Assembly: GCA_018806915.1 (NCBI GenBank)
Contig: JAGKQI010000096.1
Span: 992,001-1,056,000 of the forward strand
Direction: 5' to 3'
Length of the DNA stretch: 64,000 nt
DNA from: Phytophthora colocasiae
Taxonomy: Eukaryota > Oomycota > Peronosporomycetes > Peronosporales > Peronosporaceae
A program made the translations under genes and the position numbers. Under the pieces are notes generated by a model. The model did no database searches. It had not been told where the DNA came from and saw nothing but the letters and a program-made list of their open reading frames with translations. Shown here one piece after another: positions 1-11,817 of this stretch. The first letter of the stretch is position 1; each line of letters opens with the position of its first letter.

Positions 1-1
1 C

Positions 2-3000
2 CCGTTGCAACTGCAGAACCTTTTCGCCAAGTTGCAGCTGACGTCAAAAGACTCCATTTCCACTAAAGCATTGACCAAGAGCTTTGGATGGACAGGAGCT
101 GACGTGTTCCAGCAACATGATGTACAGGAACTCTGTAGAGTTCTGTTGGACGCTTTGGAAAAATCGTTTAAAGGCACAGTGAACGAGACACTTGTAAATG
201 ATCTTTATCAAGGATCGCTGAAGGATTACGTGCAGTGCTGTGAATGCGGCTATGAAAGCTCGAGGATTGACAATTTTCTGGACTTGTCGCTGGTTATTCG
301 CCCCTTTGGCTCTACGGAGATGATGAAGACGGTAGAGGAGGCGATTGAACTGTTTTTGAGGCCGGAAGTACTGAACAAGGAGAACCAGTGGATGTGTGAC
401 AAGTGCAAGGTGAAACGAGACGCTATTAAGGGACTCAAGTTTTCCAAGCTACCATACATTTTGATGCTGCAGCTCAAGCGCTTCGATTTTGACTATGCCA
501 CTATGAATCGCATCAAATTGCACAATAAGGTGACATTCCCTAAGTATCTGGACATGAACTCGTACTTGAGTGATGAAAATGGTGGTGTTCGTGGTAAGAT
601 CGCAAGAAAAATGTCGATGGAGCGTCACGAATTGGAAGGTAAAAATCACCACATCTCGCAAGAGGATACAATGCCAGCTACATCTGCTTCCCCTCCTCCG
701 ACACCGGCGCTTGCAGCTATGGGCGAACGTATGCGTCGCCTGTCCTCCATGGATGAGTCACAGCCTGTGACTTTCGAGAAGGATGATGAAAAGGAGGACG
801 ATGATGAAGACGATGTAGACGGAACCGCTACGTTTGACACGTGGAGCCCAACTTTCGACCCGGAGGTCATGATCAAGCGGTCGGGGCCCCACGTGTACGA
901 GCTGTACTCGGTTCTGATTCATTCTGGCAGTGCGCTTGGCGGCCATTACTACGCGTACATTAAATCTCTAGAGTCTGGCAAATGGTACAACTTTAACGAC
1001 TCCACTGTGAGCGAGATTTCAGACACTGAACTGAAGACTGCATTCGGAGGTGCAAGTGGTTCTGGATACAGCATGCGCTACAGCACCTGCGCGTACATGC
1101 TGCTGTATCGTTTGGTTAACGCTGACAAAAATGTTAACGTGATCTTGCCGGAGAGCATTCCGCAGTATTTGAAAGACAGGATCCACGCTGACGAGGAAAA
1201 GATTCGTAGGCTGGAACAGGAACGAATTGAGATGGCAAAGAAGGTGCAACTGAAGTTTTTCATGAAGGGATCCAAGCCAAAAAATATAGAGAAGGCTATC
1301 CACGTCTACAAGACGGCAACTATCCGGGAAGCGCTTGAAACAGCCTATAAGGAATTCACAAAGGAGAAGGATGCCATGATCCCGTCGATAGAGAACGTGA
1401 GATTGCGAGGCTACAACGACTACAACTGCCTGCTATCCGACACTTACAACGACAAGGAAGATATGACTTTATCCTCATTGGGACTTTACGCTGGCCAGCA
1501 GATGTTCCTTGAGGTTAAAAGTGCCGACGAGGAGTGGGAAGAGCATGATCCGACAAAATTACAGCTTTTTATCCGTCGCTTTGTCGACCCAGACGCAGAC
1601 AACACTAGTCAAAACTCATTCGTGGCAAGGTGTGTTCAGGTGGATGACGATGCGAATGTTGCCTTGCTGTGCGCTGTGATCGCGAAGAAATTCTCGATTA
1701 GGACTGGTCAAAAGATTCGCCTCATTAAGAAGAGTGCAACCACATACAGCATCGCTGCAGCCAAGATTCTCAATGCAAACGAAGAAGAACGGACGCTGAA
1801 TCTGCGACTGAAGATGGATCTGCATTTGGTGAATGGAACGGAGCTGTATTTCGAGGAAGCTGCTGATCTGACACTGCCTTCGCCGGCTGAGGCGTTTTTT
1901 GAACGCGAGGCGAACATGATCACAATAAACTTCAAGTATTTGAGCAGCCCAGCGGAGCCAATTCGCATTGACCGGAGGGAGACGATCCGTTCGTTAAAGG
2001 ATCAGGTTAGTGCCAAGATTGGTCTCCCCTCTAACAAATTCAAACTGTTGCGTGGCATTAACAGTGCAGGCGTGGAAATCAAGGCGATCGATAGCACTCT
2101 ATCGAAACTGTCTATTGGATCAAACCACACGGTTTTCGCACTGGAAGGGACACCGTTGAACACTGGCGAATACAACTTCCGACTGATGTATTATAGCCCG
2201 ACAAATGCTGATTCAGATTCCCCAGAGAACGATGACAACCAGGACCAGCCAACAGTGACGAATGCAGATGAGAAATTTGATATTGATGAGGTGTTAGTGT
2301 CAACTGGAAAGGACGACTCGTTGCTAAAATTCGTGAGTCAAGTAGTGATCAGCGAAGAAATGCTTGTGGAGGACATTCGTAGGAAGGTGTGGGATGAGCT
2401 TGTGGAGAAAAAACTCGTCCAGCCAGAAGACGGCAAGGTAACTCCTTCCCACGTCCGGTTACGTGATTTACGCCAAAGTACGATGACCAGTGTGCTGGTG
2501 GATGGACAAAAGCTCGGGGAAGCATCCAAGCTGGCTGTGTACGAAGGAAGGAGCATTGTGGCTGAGATTTTGTCGGAGCCTGAGACGTCGGACGTTAATC
2601 ACCGAATTGTTGAATTCGCCTATGTAAATCGTGCAACGTGGCGTTTTGTCAAGAACATGCGGCACGAGGTGATCATTCCCACGTCGGAAGAAGAAAAACA
2701 CCCCGATACGTACCTGGCGGATGCTGCCAGTGCTGCTCTATCAATTCCCGCAGAGCGTTTGGCCTTCGCACGAATTCCGTATCACCGTGACTCAATCGAT
2801 ATCCTCGAAGTGATTTCTTATGCTTTCTCGCCCGTTTCTGCCTTCACGCGCCAGGAATCTGAATACCAAGAGCTTTTCCTGGTCGTTGACACGAGTGTGC
2901 AATTGGCGTACATGAACAATCACGAGCGTCAGCTAATCCAGGGCTTCCTGGCGAAAAAGAGTGAAGAGAAGACCCGAGCGCTGCGTGCGAAATACTCGTC

Positions 3001-3277
3001 CAGTAGCAGTAACACTTACCAGTACCAGAAGCCCAAGGAAGCTGCACTGGTCATCCGAACGAGATCAAAGACAAGCGAGCACAAGGAAACTGGCAGCGTC
3101 GGGAGCAGCAACGGCAAAAACTCGAACGGTGTCAGCATCCGCACACCAACTCGTCGTGCCGAAAAGGCCGCGGCGCGTCACCATGCCTCCTCCGACACGG
3201 ACGACGAGGACGACACCGAATTTATGACGGAGAAAACAGAAGCTTTAGACATGGACCTCTTCGAGGACTTGTCATAG
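2..3277 (+). CDS. USP47-like ubiquitin carboxyl-terminal hydrolase, 5' partial
   Basis: This is a ubiquitin-specific protease that removes ubiquitin from proteins. The frame is open to the window edge, so the N-terminus with the Cys box lies outside. The first visible residue is internal, since the codon at 5 is TTG. Visible catalytic-domain parts are QQHDVQEL (about residue 37), the zinc-ribbon CxxC pairs (CCECG, then CDKCK), the LQLKRFDF strand, and the His box GGHYYAYIK (about 310) followed by KWYNFNDS. A short acidic insert precedes the His box. The long C-terminal part shows repeated ubiquitin-like folds (for example near residues 410-510 and 640-720), as in USP47/Ubp12-type enzymes, and ends in a Ser/Lys-rich tail and an acidic cluster. 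No intron is visible in 3.3 kb. The gene is tail to tail with the kinesin at 3385. The USP assignment is firm; the USP47 subgroup is inferred. Confidence 0.93.
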   Translation, partial: PLQLQNLFAKLQLTSKDSISTKALTKSFGWTGADVFQQHDVQELCRVLLDALEKSFKGTVNETLVNDLYQGSLKDYVQCCECGYESSRIDNFLDLSLVIRPFGSTEMMKTVEEAIELFLRPEVLNKENQWMCDKCKVKRDAIKGLKFSKLPYILMLQLKRFDFDYATMNRIKLHNKVTFPKYLDMNSYLSDENGGVRGKIARKMSMERHELEGKNHHISQEDTMPATSASPPPTPALAAMGERMRRLSSMDESQPVTFEKDDEKEDDDEDDVDGTATFDTWSPTFDPEVMIKRSGPHVYELYSVLIHSGSALGGHYYAYIKSLESGKWYNFNDSTVSEISDTELKTAFGGASGSGYSMRYSTCAYMLLYRLVNADKNVNVILPESIPQYLKDRIHADEEKIRRLEQERIEMAKKVQLKFFMKGSKPKNIEKAIHVYKTATIREALETAYKEFTKEKDAMIPSIENVRLRGYNDYNCLLSDTYNDKEDMTLSSLGLYAGQQMFLEVKSADEEWEEHDPTKLQLFIRRFVDPDADNTSQNSFVARCVQVDDDANVALLCAVIAKKFSIRTGQKIRLIKKSATTYSIAAAKILNANEEERTLNLRLKMDLHLVNGTELYFEEAADLTLPSPAEAFFEREANMITINFKYLSSPAEPIRIDRRETIRSLKDQVSAKIGLPSNKFKLLRGINSAGVEIKAIDSTLSKLSIGSNHTVFALEGTPLNTGEYNFRLMYYSPTNADSDSPENDDNQDQPTVTNADEKFDIDEVLVSTGKDDSLLKFVSQVVISEEMLVEDIRRKVWDELVEKKLVQPEDGKVTPSHVRLRDLRQSTMTSVLVDGQKLGEASKLAVYEGRSIVAEILSEPETSDVNHRIVEFAYVNRATWRFVKNMRHEVIIPTSEEEKHPDTYLADAASAALSIPAERLAFARIPYHRDSIDILEVISYAFSPVSAFTRQESEYQELFLVVDTSVQLAYMNNHERQLIQGFLAKKSEEKTRALRAKYSSSSSNTYQYQKPKEAALVIRTRSKTSEHKETGSVGSSNGKNSNGVSIRTPTRRAEKAAARHHASSDTDDEDDTEFMTEKTEALDMDLFEDLS

Positions 3278-3384
3278 AGCACTAACTTGTCTGTCAAGTA
3301 AACAAAGTTCTCATTCAAAGCGTTAAAAGCTAAATACATTTAAAACCTTGTGAAGCCTGACTTGCTCTTAACATCTTAAGCGTC

Positions 3385-6118
3385 TTAACCCCTTGAAGGT
3401 GACATCAGATCAATCGCAGTTGCCGAACTAAAAGCTGGCAATTCAACTCCATCCATTTTACGAATTGTTTCGTCGTTTTTCCGGCTTTCACGTAGAGAAT
3501 CACTATCAGCACCTTCATTATTTTGGTTCTGGCATTTCGCTGAATTGCACGAGCACTCATTGCTACAGATTCGACTTTGCGACTTGCAAGTACAAGCCTT
3601 CGTTGCACATTTGCCGTGACAAGAGCAGCAGGTAGCGGCACTAGTTTCCAGCATCTCGTTAATTTCATCCATCACATCACCACTTTTCGACACATTCGAT
3701 GGAGTGCTAACGCCTCTTTTTCTCTTGATTCTTCTCGCACGGCGGTCTTCATCATCCACGTAATCGGAGTCAGCGCTGTTGTCATCTTCTTCGTCAGTGC
3801 TGCTGAACAGAGTCTCCATCGTTTCATACGATTGTCGTTGTTTCCGCTTCTTCGCTGTTTTCCTCTTCGTGGGTTGCTTCTGCAGCTCTTTCGTCAATTT
3901 CTCGATCTCTTCGTTGGAAGCTTTAAGCTCCACGCTGCAGTTTGTAAATTCGTCCTTGGTTTCCACCAGGTTTTGAACCAAATGTCGGATGAGGTCGTGA
4001 CAGACCTTAACTTTCGCTGGAAAGAGCCCGGAGGGTATTGACATCGTTCCCTCGATGCTGGCCAATTTCTGTTGCAGAACGCGAATGTTATCCGTTTTTC
4101 TACGAAGTTCATCCTGCAACTGGACCAGCTTCTCCGCACTTTCAGCGGACGGCAGGTCTTTCAACCGTGAAATTTCAAGCGCCAGAGATTTCCTTTCTGC
4201 AACATGTTTTTGAACAGCCTCCTTCGCATTAGAGACCGCATCCCTCGAAGCCATTACCTGTTGCAACAACTTAGTCGTAGCTTCAATGGAGATAACATCT
4301 GACCCAATTGAGGCTGGCGTCCGCGCACTCAAACTTTTTCTCCCAATGTCCGGAGTAGTTGGCGGCATTAGCGTCCGACTGCGCTTGTTTGGTACTATGG
4401 TGCCATCAGTTCGGTGCTTCACAGCAGGGCTAGCTTTCGTATTCACAGATTTGAGTTTCTGGCTTTGAAACTTCCGAAGTTGTTCCAAGCGTGATAGACC
4501 CATGTCGCCTTTACCATTCTCACTGGTCTTTGGTGTAGATACTGAAGGCAGTTGGTCCACTAATGCCTTTGTCTCTCCACGTGTGTTCTTGTTCTTGTCC
4601 ATCAGCCCATTTGCTATTTTCTTCCACTTATCCTTGGCATGGTTTGCTACGAGAAGCTCTTCTTTAAGCTTGCGATTCTCCTCTTCCAAACTAATCGGGC
4701 GATGGCTACCCATACTGCTTGGGCCGCCTGCCATGCCTTGCGTTTTCTGGAGGAGTTGTAACTGCAGAATTTCAACTTGCTGCTTAAGGTAAATCACCTC
4801 GTTCTCAGCACTTCGCTCTTTGTTGATCACTGCCTGATTTTCAATCTTCCGTGCTCGAGAGGCATACCGCAAAGTGTTTGAGGTCTCCTCGTAGTTGACA
4901 TCGGCCGGGCTGATGCACGCGATCATCAGCGTCTTACTGTTTCCACCCAGACTGTCCTGGAGTAAACGCGTCAGCTTTGAGTCTCGGTAAGGTATGTGAG
5001 CTGTTGACGAACTGGCGCGGCGGCGTTCACACAATGCGTTGATAACATTCCCAAGCGCGAGCAGTCCACGATTAATATTGACGCCCTCTTTAAAGCGTGC
5101 CCCTTCTGAGTTGGTGCGTCGGACGCGTTCAGACCCCGCCAAATCCACCAAATGAAACTTTGAAAACCGCGTTTCCGTCCCTCCTTCTGCGGCTTGGACA
5201 TCATGATGCTCCATGACAATAGTACAAATAGCGTGTGAGCGACTGGACTGAGCATTCATGCTAGTTGAAGCTGTGGCACGTGCCAATGCTCCAGCGCACA
5301 AGAGTTCACTAGCTTGACCGACCGAACTCACTATGTGCTCACTCAATCCAGCCACAACAATTCCACGATCTCCATCGCCACGTATAGACAGCCCTGTACT
5401 GACCACCACCGAATCAGGCATTGCTTTTGCAAGCAGGTCATGAATTTCTTCGTTCAGAATCTACGGTGAGCACTGATTTAGCACCAATATGCCACATCAC
5501 GATATATAGCAACATACCTCTAAGTACGACAACTTAATCACAAAATGTTGCGGGTTTGGCGTTGCACTAACTCGTTTAAAAATCTGCACAAAAATACATA
5601 AGAGTTGGTAACTTCAAAGTTGACTTCCTCACAACCATCAGCAAAAATTACATTTTCAATAACGCGTGGAATGACACCAAGTTCAGCCGAAGCAACATTG
5701 GACACGAACTCATTGCCCATTGTATATCTATAACACCAAACGTATTAGTGAACCACTAATTTCCTCAAATACACACCCCACGCACTCACGTCTTGCCAGA
5801 TCCAGTCTGTCCATAGGCGAAAACCGTGGCATTATAACCATCAAAGAAGTGATCAAGCATTGGGACCACCAACGTCGAATACACTGCTTCCTACAGCAAT
5901 TACAACGAATCAAATTAAATCTACACGAAAAGGTACTGAATGTGCTTCCACCCTACCTGCTGCGTTGTGGCTGGAAACGCCGCCTCAAAGTCGAACTGCT
6001 TCTCAGCCAATAGAACACTGGAGTCTACAACATCTACACACGCCTCTGAGCCTTGATCCGTCTCGTTAGCACTCAACGGCCGCACACGAACAGCCACCTG
6101 CACGGCGTTGCTCTCCAT
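3385..6118 (-). CDS. Kinesin-4 / KIF4-type chromokinesin
   Basis: This is an N-terminal microtubule motor of about 826 aa. The exons are 6118-5957, 5890-5790, 5727-5652, 5583-5518 and 5460-3385, with GT-AG junctions that keep phase. Motor motifs appear in order: RVRPL near the N-terminus, P-loop GQTGSGKT (end of exon 2), [14 protein letters not shown], switch [11 protein letters not shown], switch [11 protein letters not shown], and the [15 protein letters not shown] helix. A long coiled-coil stalk follows, then basic patches (KRKRG). A C-terminal cysteine-rich block at roughly 3540-3640 has the spacing [15 protein letters not shown]...CSNECSC. This matches the KIF4 cysteine-rich domain, which in animals binds an iron-sulfur cluster and chromatin. 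That points to a mitotic chromosome or spindle-midzone role (inference). The start ATG at 6118 lies 228 bp from the divergent gene at 6347. The kinesin call is certain; the class comes mainly from the cysteine-rich tail. Confidence 0.93.
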
Positions 6119-6346
6119 TGACACAGCGTCACTCTTTTGAAATTGGCGGCAATAGCTTGAACGTATCGGATTGGTTAAAACCAAAACATCTTTTTCTCCA
6201 ATCGGTTTTTAGAGATCCAACTGACTCGAGGATCCCTAGCCCCGAGCAAGAATAAAAAACCGGCACAACTAAAAAGCAGCGCAGAGGAAGAGGGCGCTGA
6301 GCGGTCGGAGAGGCGCGTAGACGCCCTAGAGATCGACCTGAGCAGC

Positions 6347-7497
6347 ATGATGGAGCCTGAGCACACCGAGAACATCACGGAGGAGAAGCCGCTGGTAGGT
6401 GATTTGCTGTCTATTATTTATGTTGGAAAAAATCGATTTTTTAATCAAATTGTGTTTTATATTTTAGTTGTCAGAAGATTCCGTGGGAATTACGATTAAT
6501 GAAGACAATAATGGTAAGATCGTGCTGAAGGTTAAAACCCTCAGTGAGAAGCCGCTTCGTGTGGAGATCTCGCCCTCGGCTAGTGTGGGGGAGCTCAAGG
6601 ATCTTGTGAAGAAGAAAGCCAATGCAGAGGGCAAGTTTCTGCGACTTATCCATCAGGGCAAAATGCTGTCGGACGACAAAGTAACACTCGCGAGCTGCAA
6701 GGTCAAGAATGAGGACTTTATCCATTGTGCCATCAGTTCGGCACCGCCTAAAGCTGTGGTCAACCAGGTGCGATGAAGTTGATATCGCTTTGATGGAGCT
6801 TTTTATTGAACTAATTGAATTAAACGGGTGGATGTGTACTCTAGATGGCGCCTACAGAGAGTGAACCTGAGGAGAGAGATGACCCAGCTACAAGAAGAGG
6901 CTTCGATAGGCTCCGTGACCGACTCAGTCGAGAGGAGATCCAAGCGCTGCGGCTGTATTTCTACCCGCAGCTCTCGGTGTATATCAGCCAGGCGGAACGT
7001 GTTCCTGGGGAAAGCAGTGAAGACCGGATATATCGACTGGAAGAGGAGTGGATGGCGTCACAAGGACCACAGTCCGAGTTTGGTACGAACTTGTATGAGA
7101 GATGTCACTATTGTTATACAGATTTACTGACGTTTCTGCATTTGTGATCGCTTTTTACAGCGCTTAACGTTGTTCCGACGGCACGCATAGCGATGGACAC
7201 GCAGATCGACATGAATGGCATGAACAACTCAATCCTCGCAGCTGATAATGAAGGCACTGGCACTGAATTTCTCTGGGGGTTCCTTATGGGCCTCCTGCTT
7301 GGTGTATTTATGCTTCTGATGGTGAGTACATGCGCCTTTCTTGCTGTCAATCACTTTTGTAGAATTGTTTCTAACCTGTCTTGTTCTACCAGCTTCTCGA
7401 TCGATCTGTGCCTCGCAAGCAAAAGGTTGGCCTGTTGCTCGGCGTGAGCATGAACTTCTTCCTCAGTGTGGTGCCACGTGCTGTATCAGACCAATAG
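6347..7497 (+). CDS. Dsc3-like subunit of a membrane E3 ubiquitin ligase (UBL + two TM)
   Basis: The exons are 6347-6394, 6468-6767, 6845-7082, 7161-7321 and 7393-7497, giving 283 aa. Residues about 18-110 form a ubiquitin-like fold (KIVLKVKTLSEKPLRVE, then GKFLRLIHQGKMLSDD). A linker follows, then a conserved block RGFDRLRDRLSREEIQALR that resembles the C-terminal domain of fungal Dsc3. Two hydrophobic helices end the protein: FLWGFLMGLLLGVFMLLM and, after the last intron, VGLLLGVSMNFFLSVV. Dsc3 belongs to the Golgi/endosome Dsc (Tul1) ubiquitin-ligase complex. The general form also resembles TMUB proteins, so the exact orthology is an inference. The start is the first of two adjacent ATGs; the frame is open upstream to a TAA without another ATG. 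Confidence 0.8.
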
Positions 7498-7679
7498 GGC
7501 ACTGAAGTGCCGCTTGAAAGCACGCATATCCTATATATTTCCGCTCTCGTGTCATTGTTTCGAAATCTTTGCGATTGTGTAACATACACCAAATACATCC
7601 TTTCTGCCAATCAGAACCGCTTCAGCATCGTTTTTCATGTCGACGGAGAGCGTCCAGTAGCTCTTGACCACCTGACCCG

Positions 7680-8910
7680 ATGCTGTCAGTTGACGAGGAA
7701 CACAAGAGGATCAGCGAGCAGCAGGCTACACCGGAGACCAAGAGACGTAGACGTAATTTCCCTGGATCTACTATGGCGAAGGAACTCACCGCTGAGCAGA
7801 AGTCTATCGTCAAGATGTACGTGACGCGCAGCTCTGACGCAGTCAAATGCTGCTACTGTGAAAAGGAAATTTCGTCTCGCAATGTGGATCGCTGGGCGTC
7901 ACACCTGCGTGGTTGTATCAAGACCCCAGAAGACATTAAGATGCAGATTCAGCCGTTCCGGCCAGCCGCCAGCGCTTCTTCGCCCGCCCAAGCACTGTTG
8001 CCAACTGCGAAGTCGACGGTGCCCAACAGTTCTGCAGAGATTAATGCGACGCCTGCAGCTGCCAATGCGGTAGAAGTGACAGCACCGGCAACGCACGCAG
8101 TCCCTGCACCTAACCGCTTGAGTAACGGCTACAATGAGGTGTTCAAGGTGCACGTGTCTAAGGATTATATGAAGTTTAACGCTGCGCACTTTATTGCGTA
8201 CAAGGTGCGCATCGTTGTTGCAAATGGAAACTGCAGTGGATGGGTTTTTGACATTTTCACGTATGTAGGGATTCCGTGAGAAGCTTCATGGCCATAACTA
8301 CCGCTTGGCCGTTACGATCACCGGGCAGGTTGGCCCTGATGGCTACGTGGTGGACTTTGGTGAGATCAAGAAGATTTCGCGGGTTATTTGCAAAGATCTG
8401 AACGAATCGTTCCTGGTACCAATGAACAGCGATTCTCTGAAGGTAAGAGAACGCGTAAGAATTGTTTTGGGCTCTAGGATGCTGACTTTTTGGTATGTAT
8501 TGCACACAGATTTCGTTTGATGGCACGAATGTCCATATTCTGACGGAAGACATGGCCAAGTTCAGCTTCCCCAAGGCAGATTGCTCACTATTGCCCATCG
8601 TGCACTCGTCGGCTGAGGAGCTGGCTATTTACATTGTACGTGCCTGCAATTACTCGAACTTCTGTTAATTGTATTAGCTGACGTCGCTTACGTTCTTGCC
8701 TATTGCAGAGCAACCAGCTTATCGACTCCTTCACGCTCGTTGCGCTACTGGTACGAATACTATGCCCATACATTGTTTTGAGTCCTGTCCATTAACTTTG
8801 CTCTCGTTTGCGTTTTGCTATTGCAGGAGCGCGGTGTGCGGAAAATCGAAGTGAGCATTTCTGAGGCCAACCAGCAGTTTGCCTCGTACGAGCGCACGAT
8901 TCTCGCGTAG
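7680..8910 (+). CDS. BED-type zinc finger fused to PTPS-III-like pterin synthase
   Basis: The exons are 7680-8204, 8269-8442, 8510-8635, 8709-8750 and 8827-8910 (316 aa). Residues about 50-85 carry a BED-like finger (CCYCEKEI...HLRGC). An Ala/Pro-rich linker follows, then a COG0720/6-pyruvoyl-tetrahydropterin synthase domain. The zinc ligands are visible: His of NAAHF and both His of HGH (about residues 182 and 184). The usual catalytic Cys upstream of HGH is absent and the motif reads RExxHGH with Glu179. That is the signature described for PTPS-III enzymes, which make 6-hydroxymethyl-dihydropterin for folate synthesis in place of dihydroneopterin aldolase. A role in folate synthesis is therefore likely (inference). 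The start could instead be the ATG at 7773, which would keep the finger. The finger fusion is unusual. Confidence 0.88.
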
Positions 8911-9283
8911 AGTGCTTTCTTTAAGAACAGGACCCCCCACCCAGATATTCTGCCCACAGAATGAACGTATCGTCCAGTTTGGAGCGAGGTAAAGACCCCG
9001 TCCCACGTCTTCTGCTCTGCCATGTAGTGCACAATACAACGGGCTCATGCATTCTCCAACTTGCTTTCATCTTCATAAAGTTTTGTCCAACCAACGTCCT
9101 CTTGAATTTGATTGCCTGAAATTCCATATCCCAGCAGCCAACCAAAAGTGTCTGTTTAACGTTCCCTGTCCAAACCGATCACTCCTCTGCCCTGTCGCCC
9201 AGATTCGAGTGCGCACTTTGGTCACCACCATTCGCCGAAACGACCTGTAGTGCGCAAGCGACCAAAGACCATCACTCTTGATA
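8911..9283 (+). other. Intergenic, likely helicase promoter
   Basis: This spacer of 373 bp lies between the PTPS-like stop and the helicase ATG. A pyrimidine-rich stretch near 9041-9060 (GGCTCATGCATTCTCC) loosely resembles the oomycete initiator/FPR core promoter. No ORF or repeat is supported. Confidence 0.35.
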
Positions 9284-11519
<2,236 letters not shown>

Positions 11520-11817
11520 ACGTTCGAAGCCTGACGTATATTCTTGCAAGTGGAGTGGTTAGATACTACTGGTGACTTACTATCAGGAAGAGAACTTAGT
11601 CTCGCGTGGGCTGGCGAGGATTCAGCGCCGCCTCGCCCGCTGGTTTCTATCTAACGTGCAATACAAGCAGTCATCTCCCAGTTGTTGTTCCTCTTTGTCA
11701 TTTACTACTAGTACTATTATATGTGTAGTAATAATTTACTTTGGATGACAACTGCGTCACGTACATGTTGTCCGTTTTCTCCAGAAACACTTAGTAGAAT
11801 AATGTTCATTCAAATTC

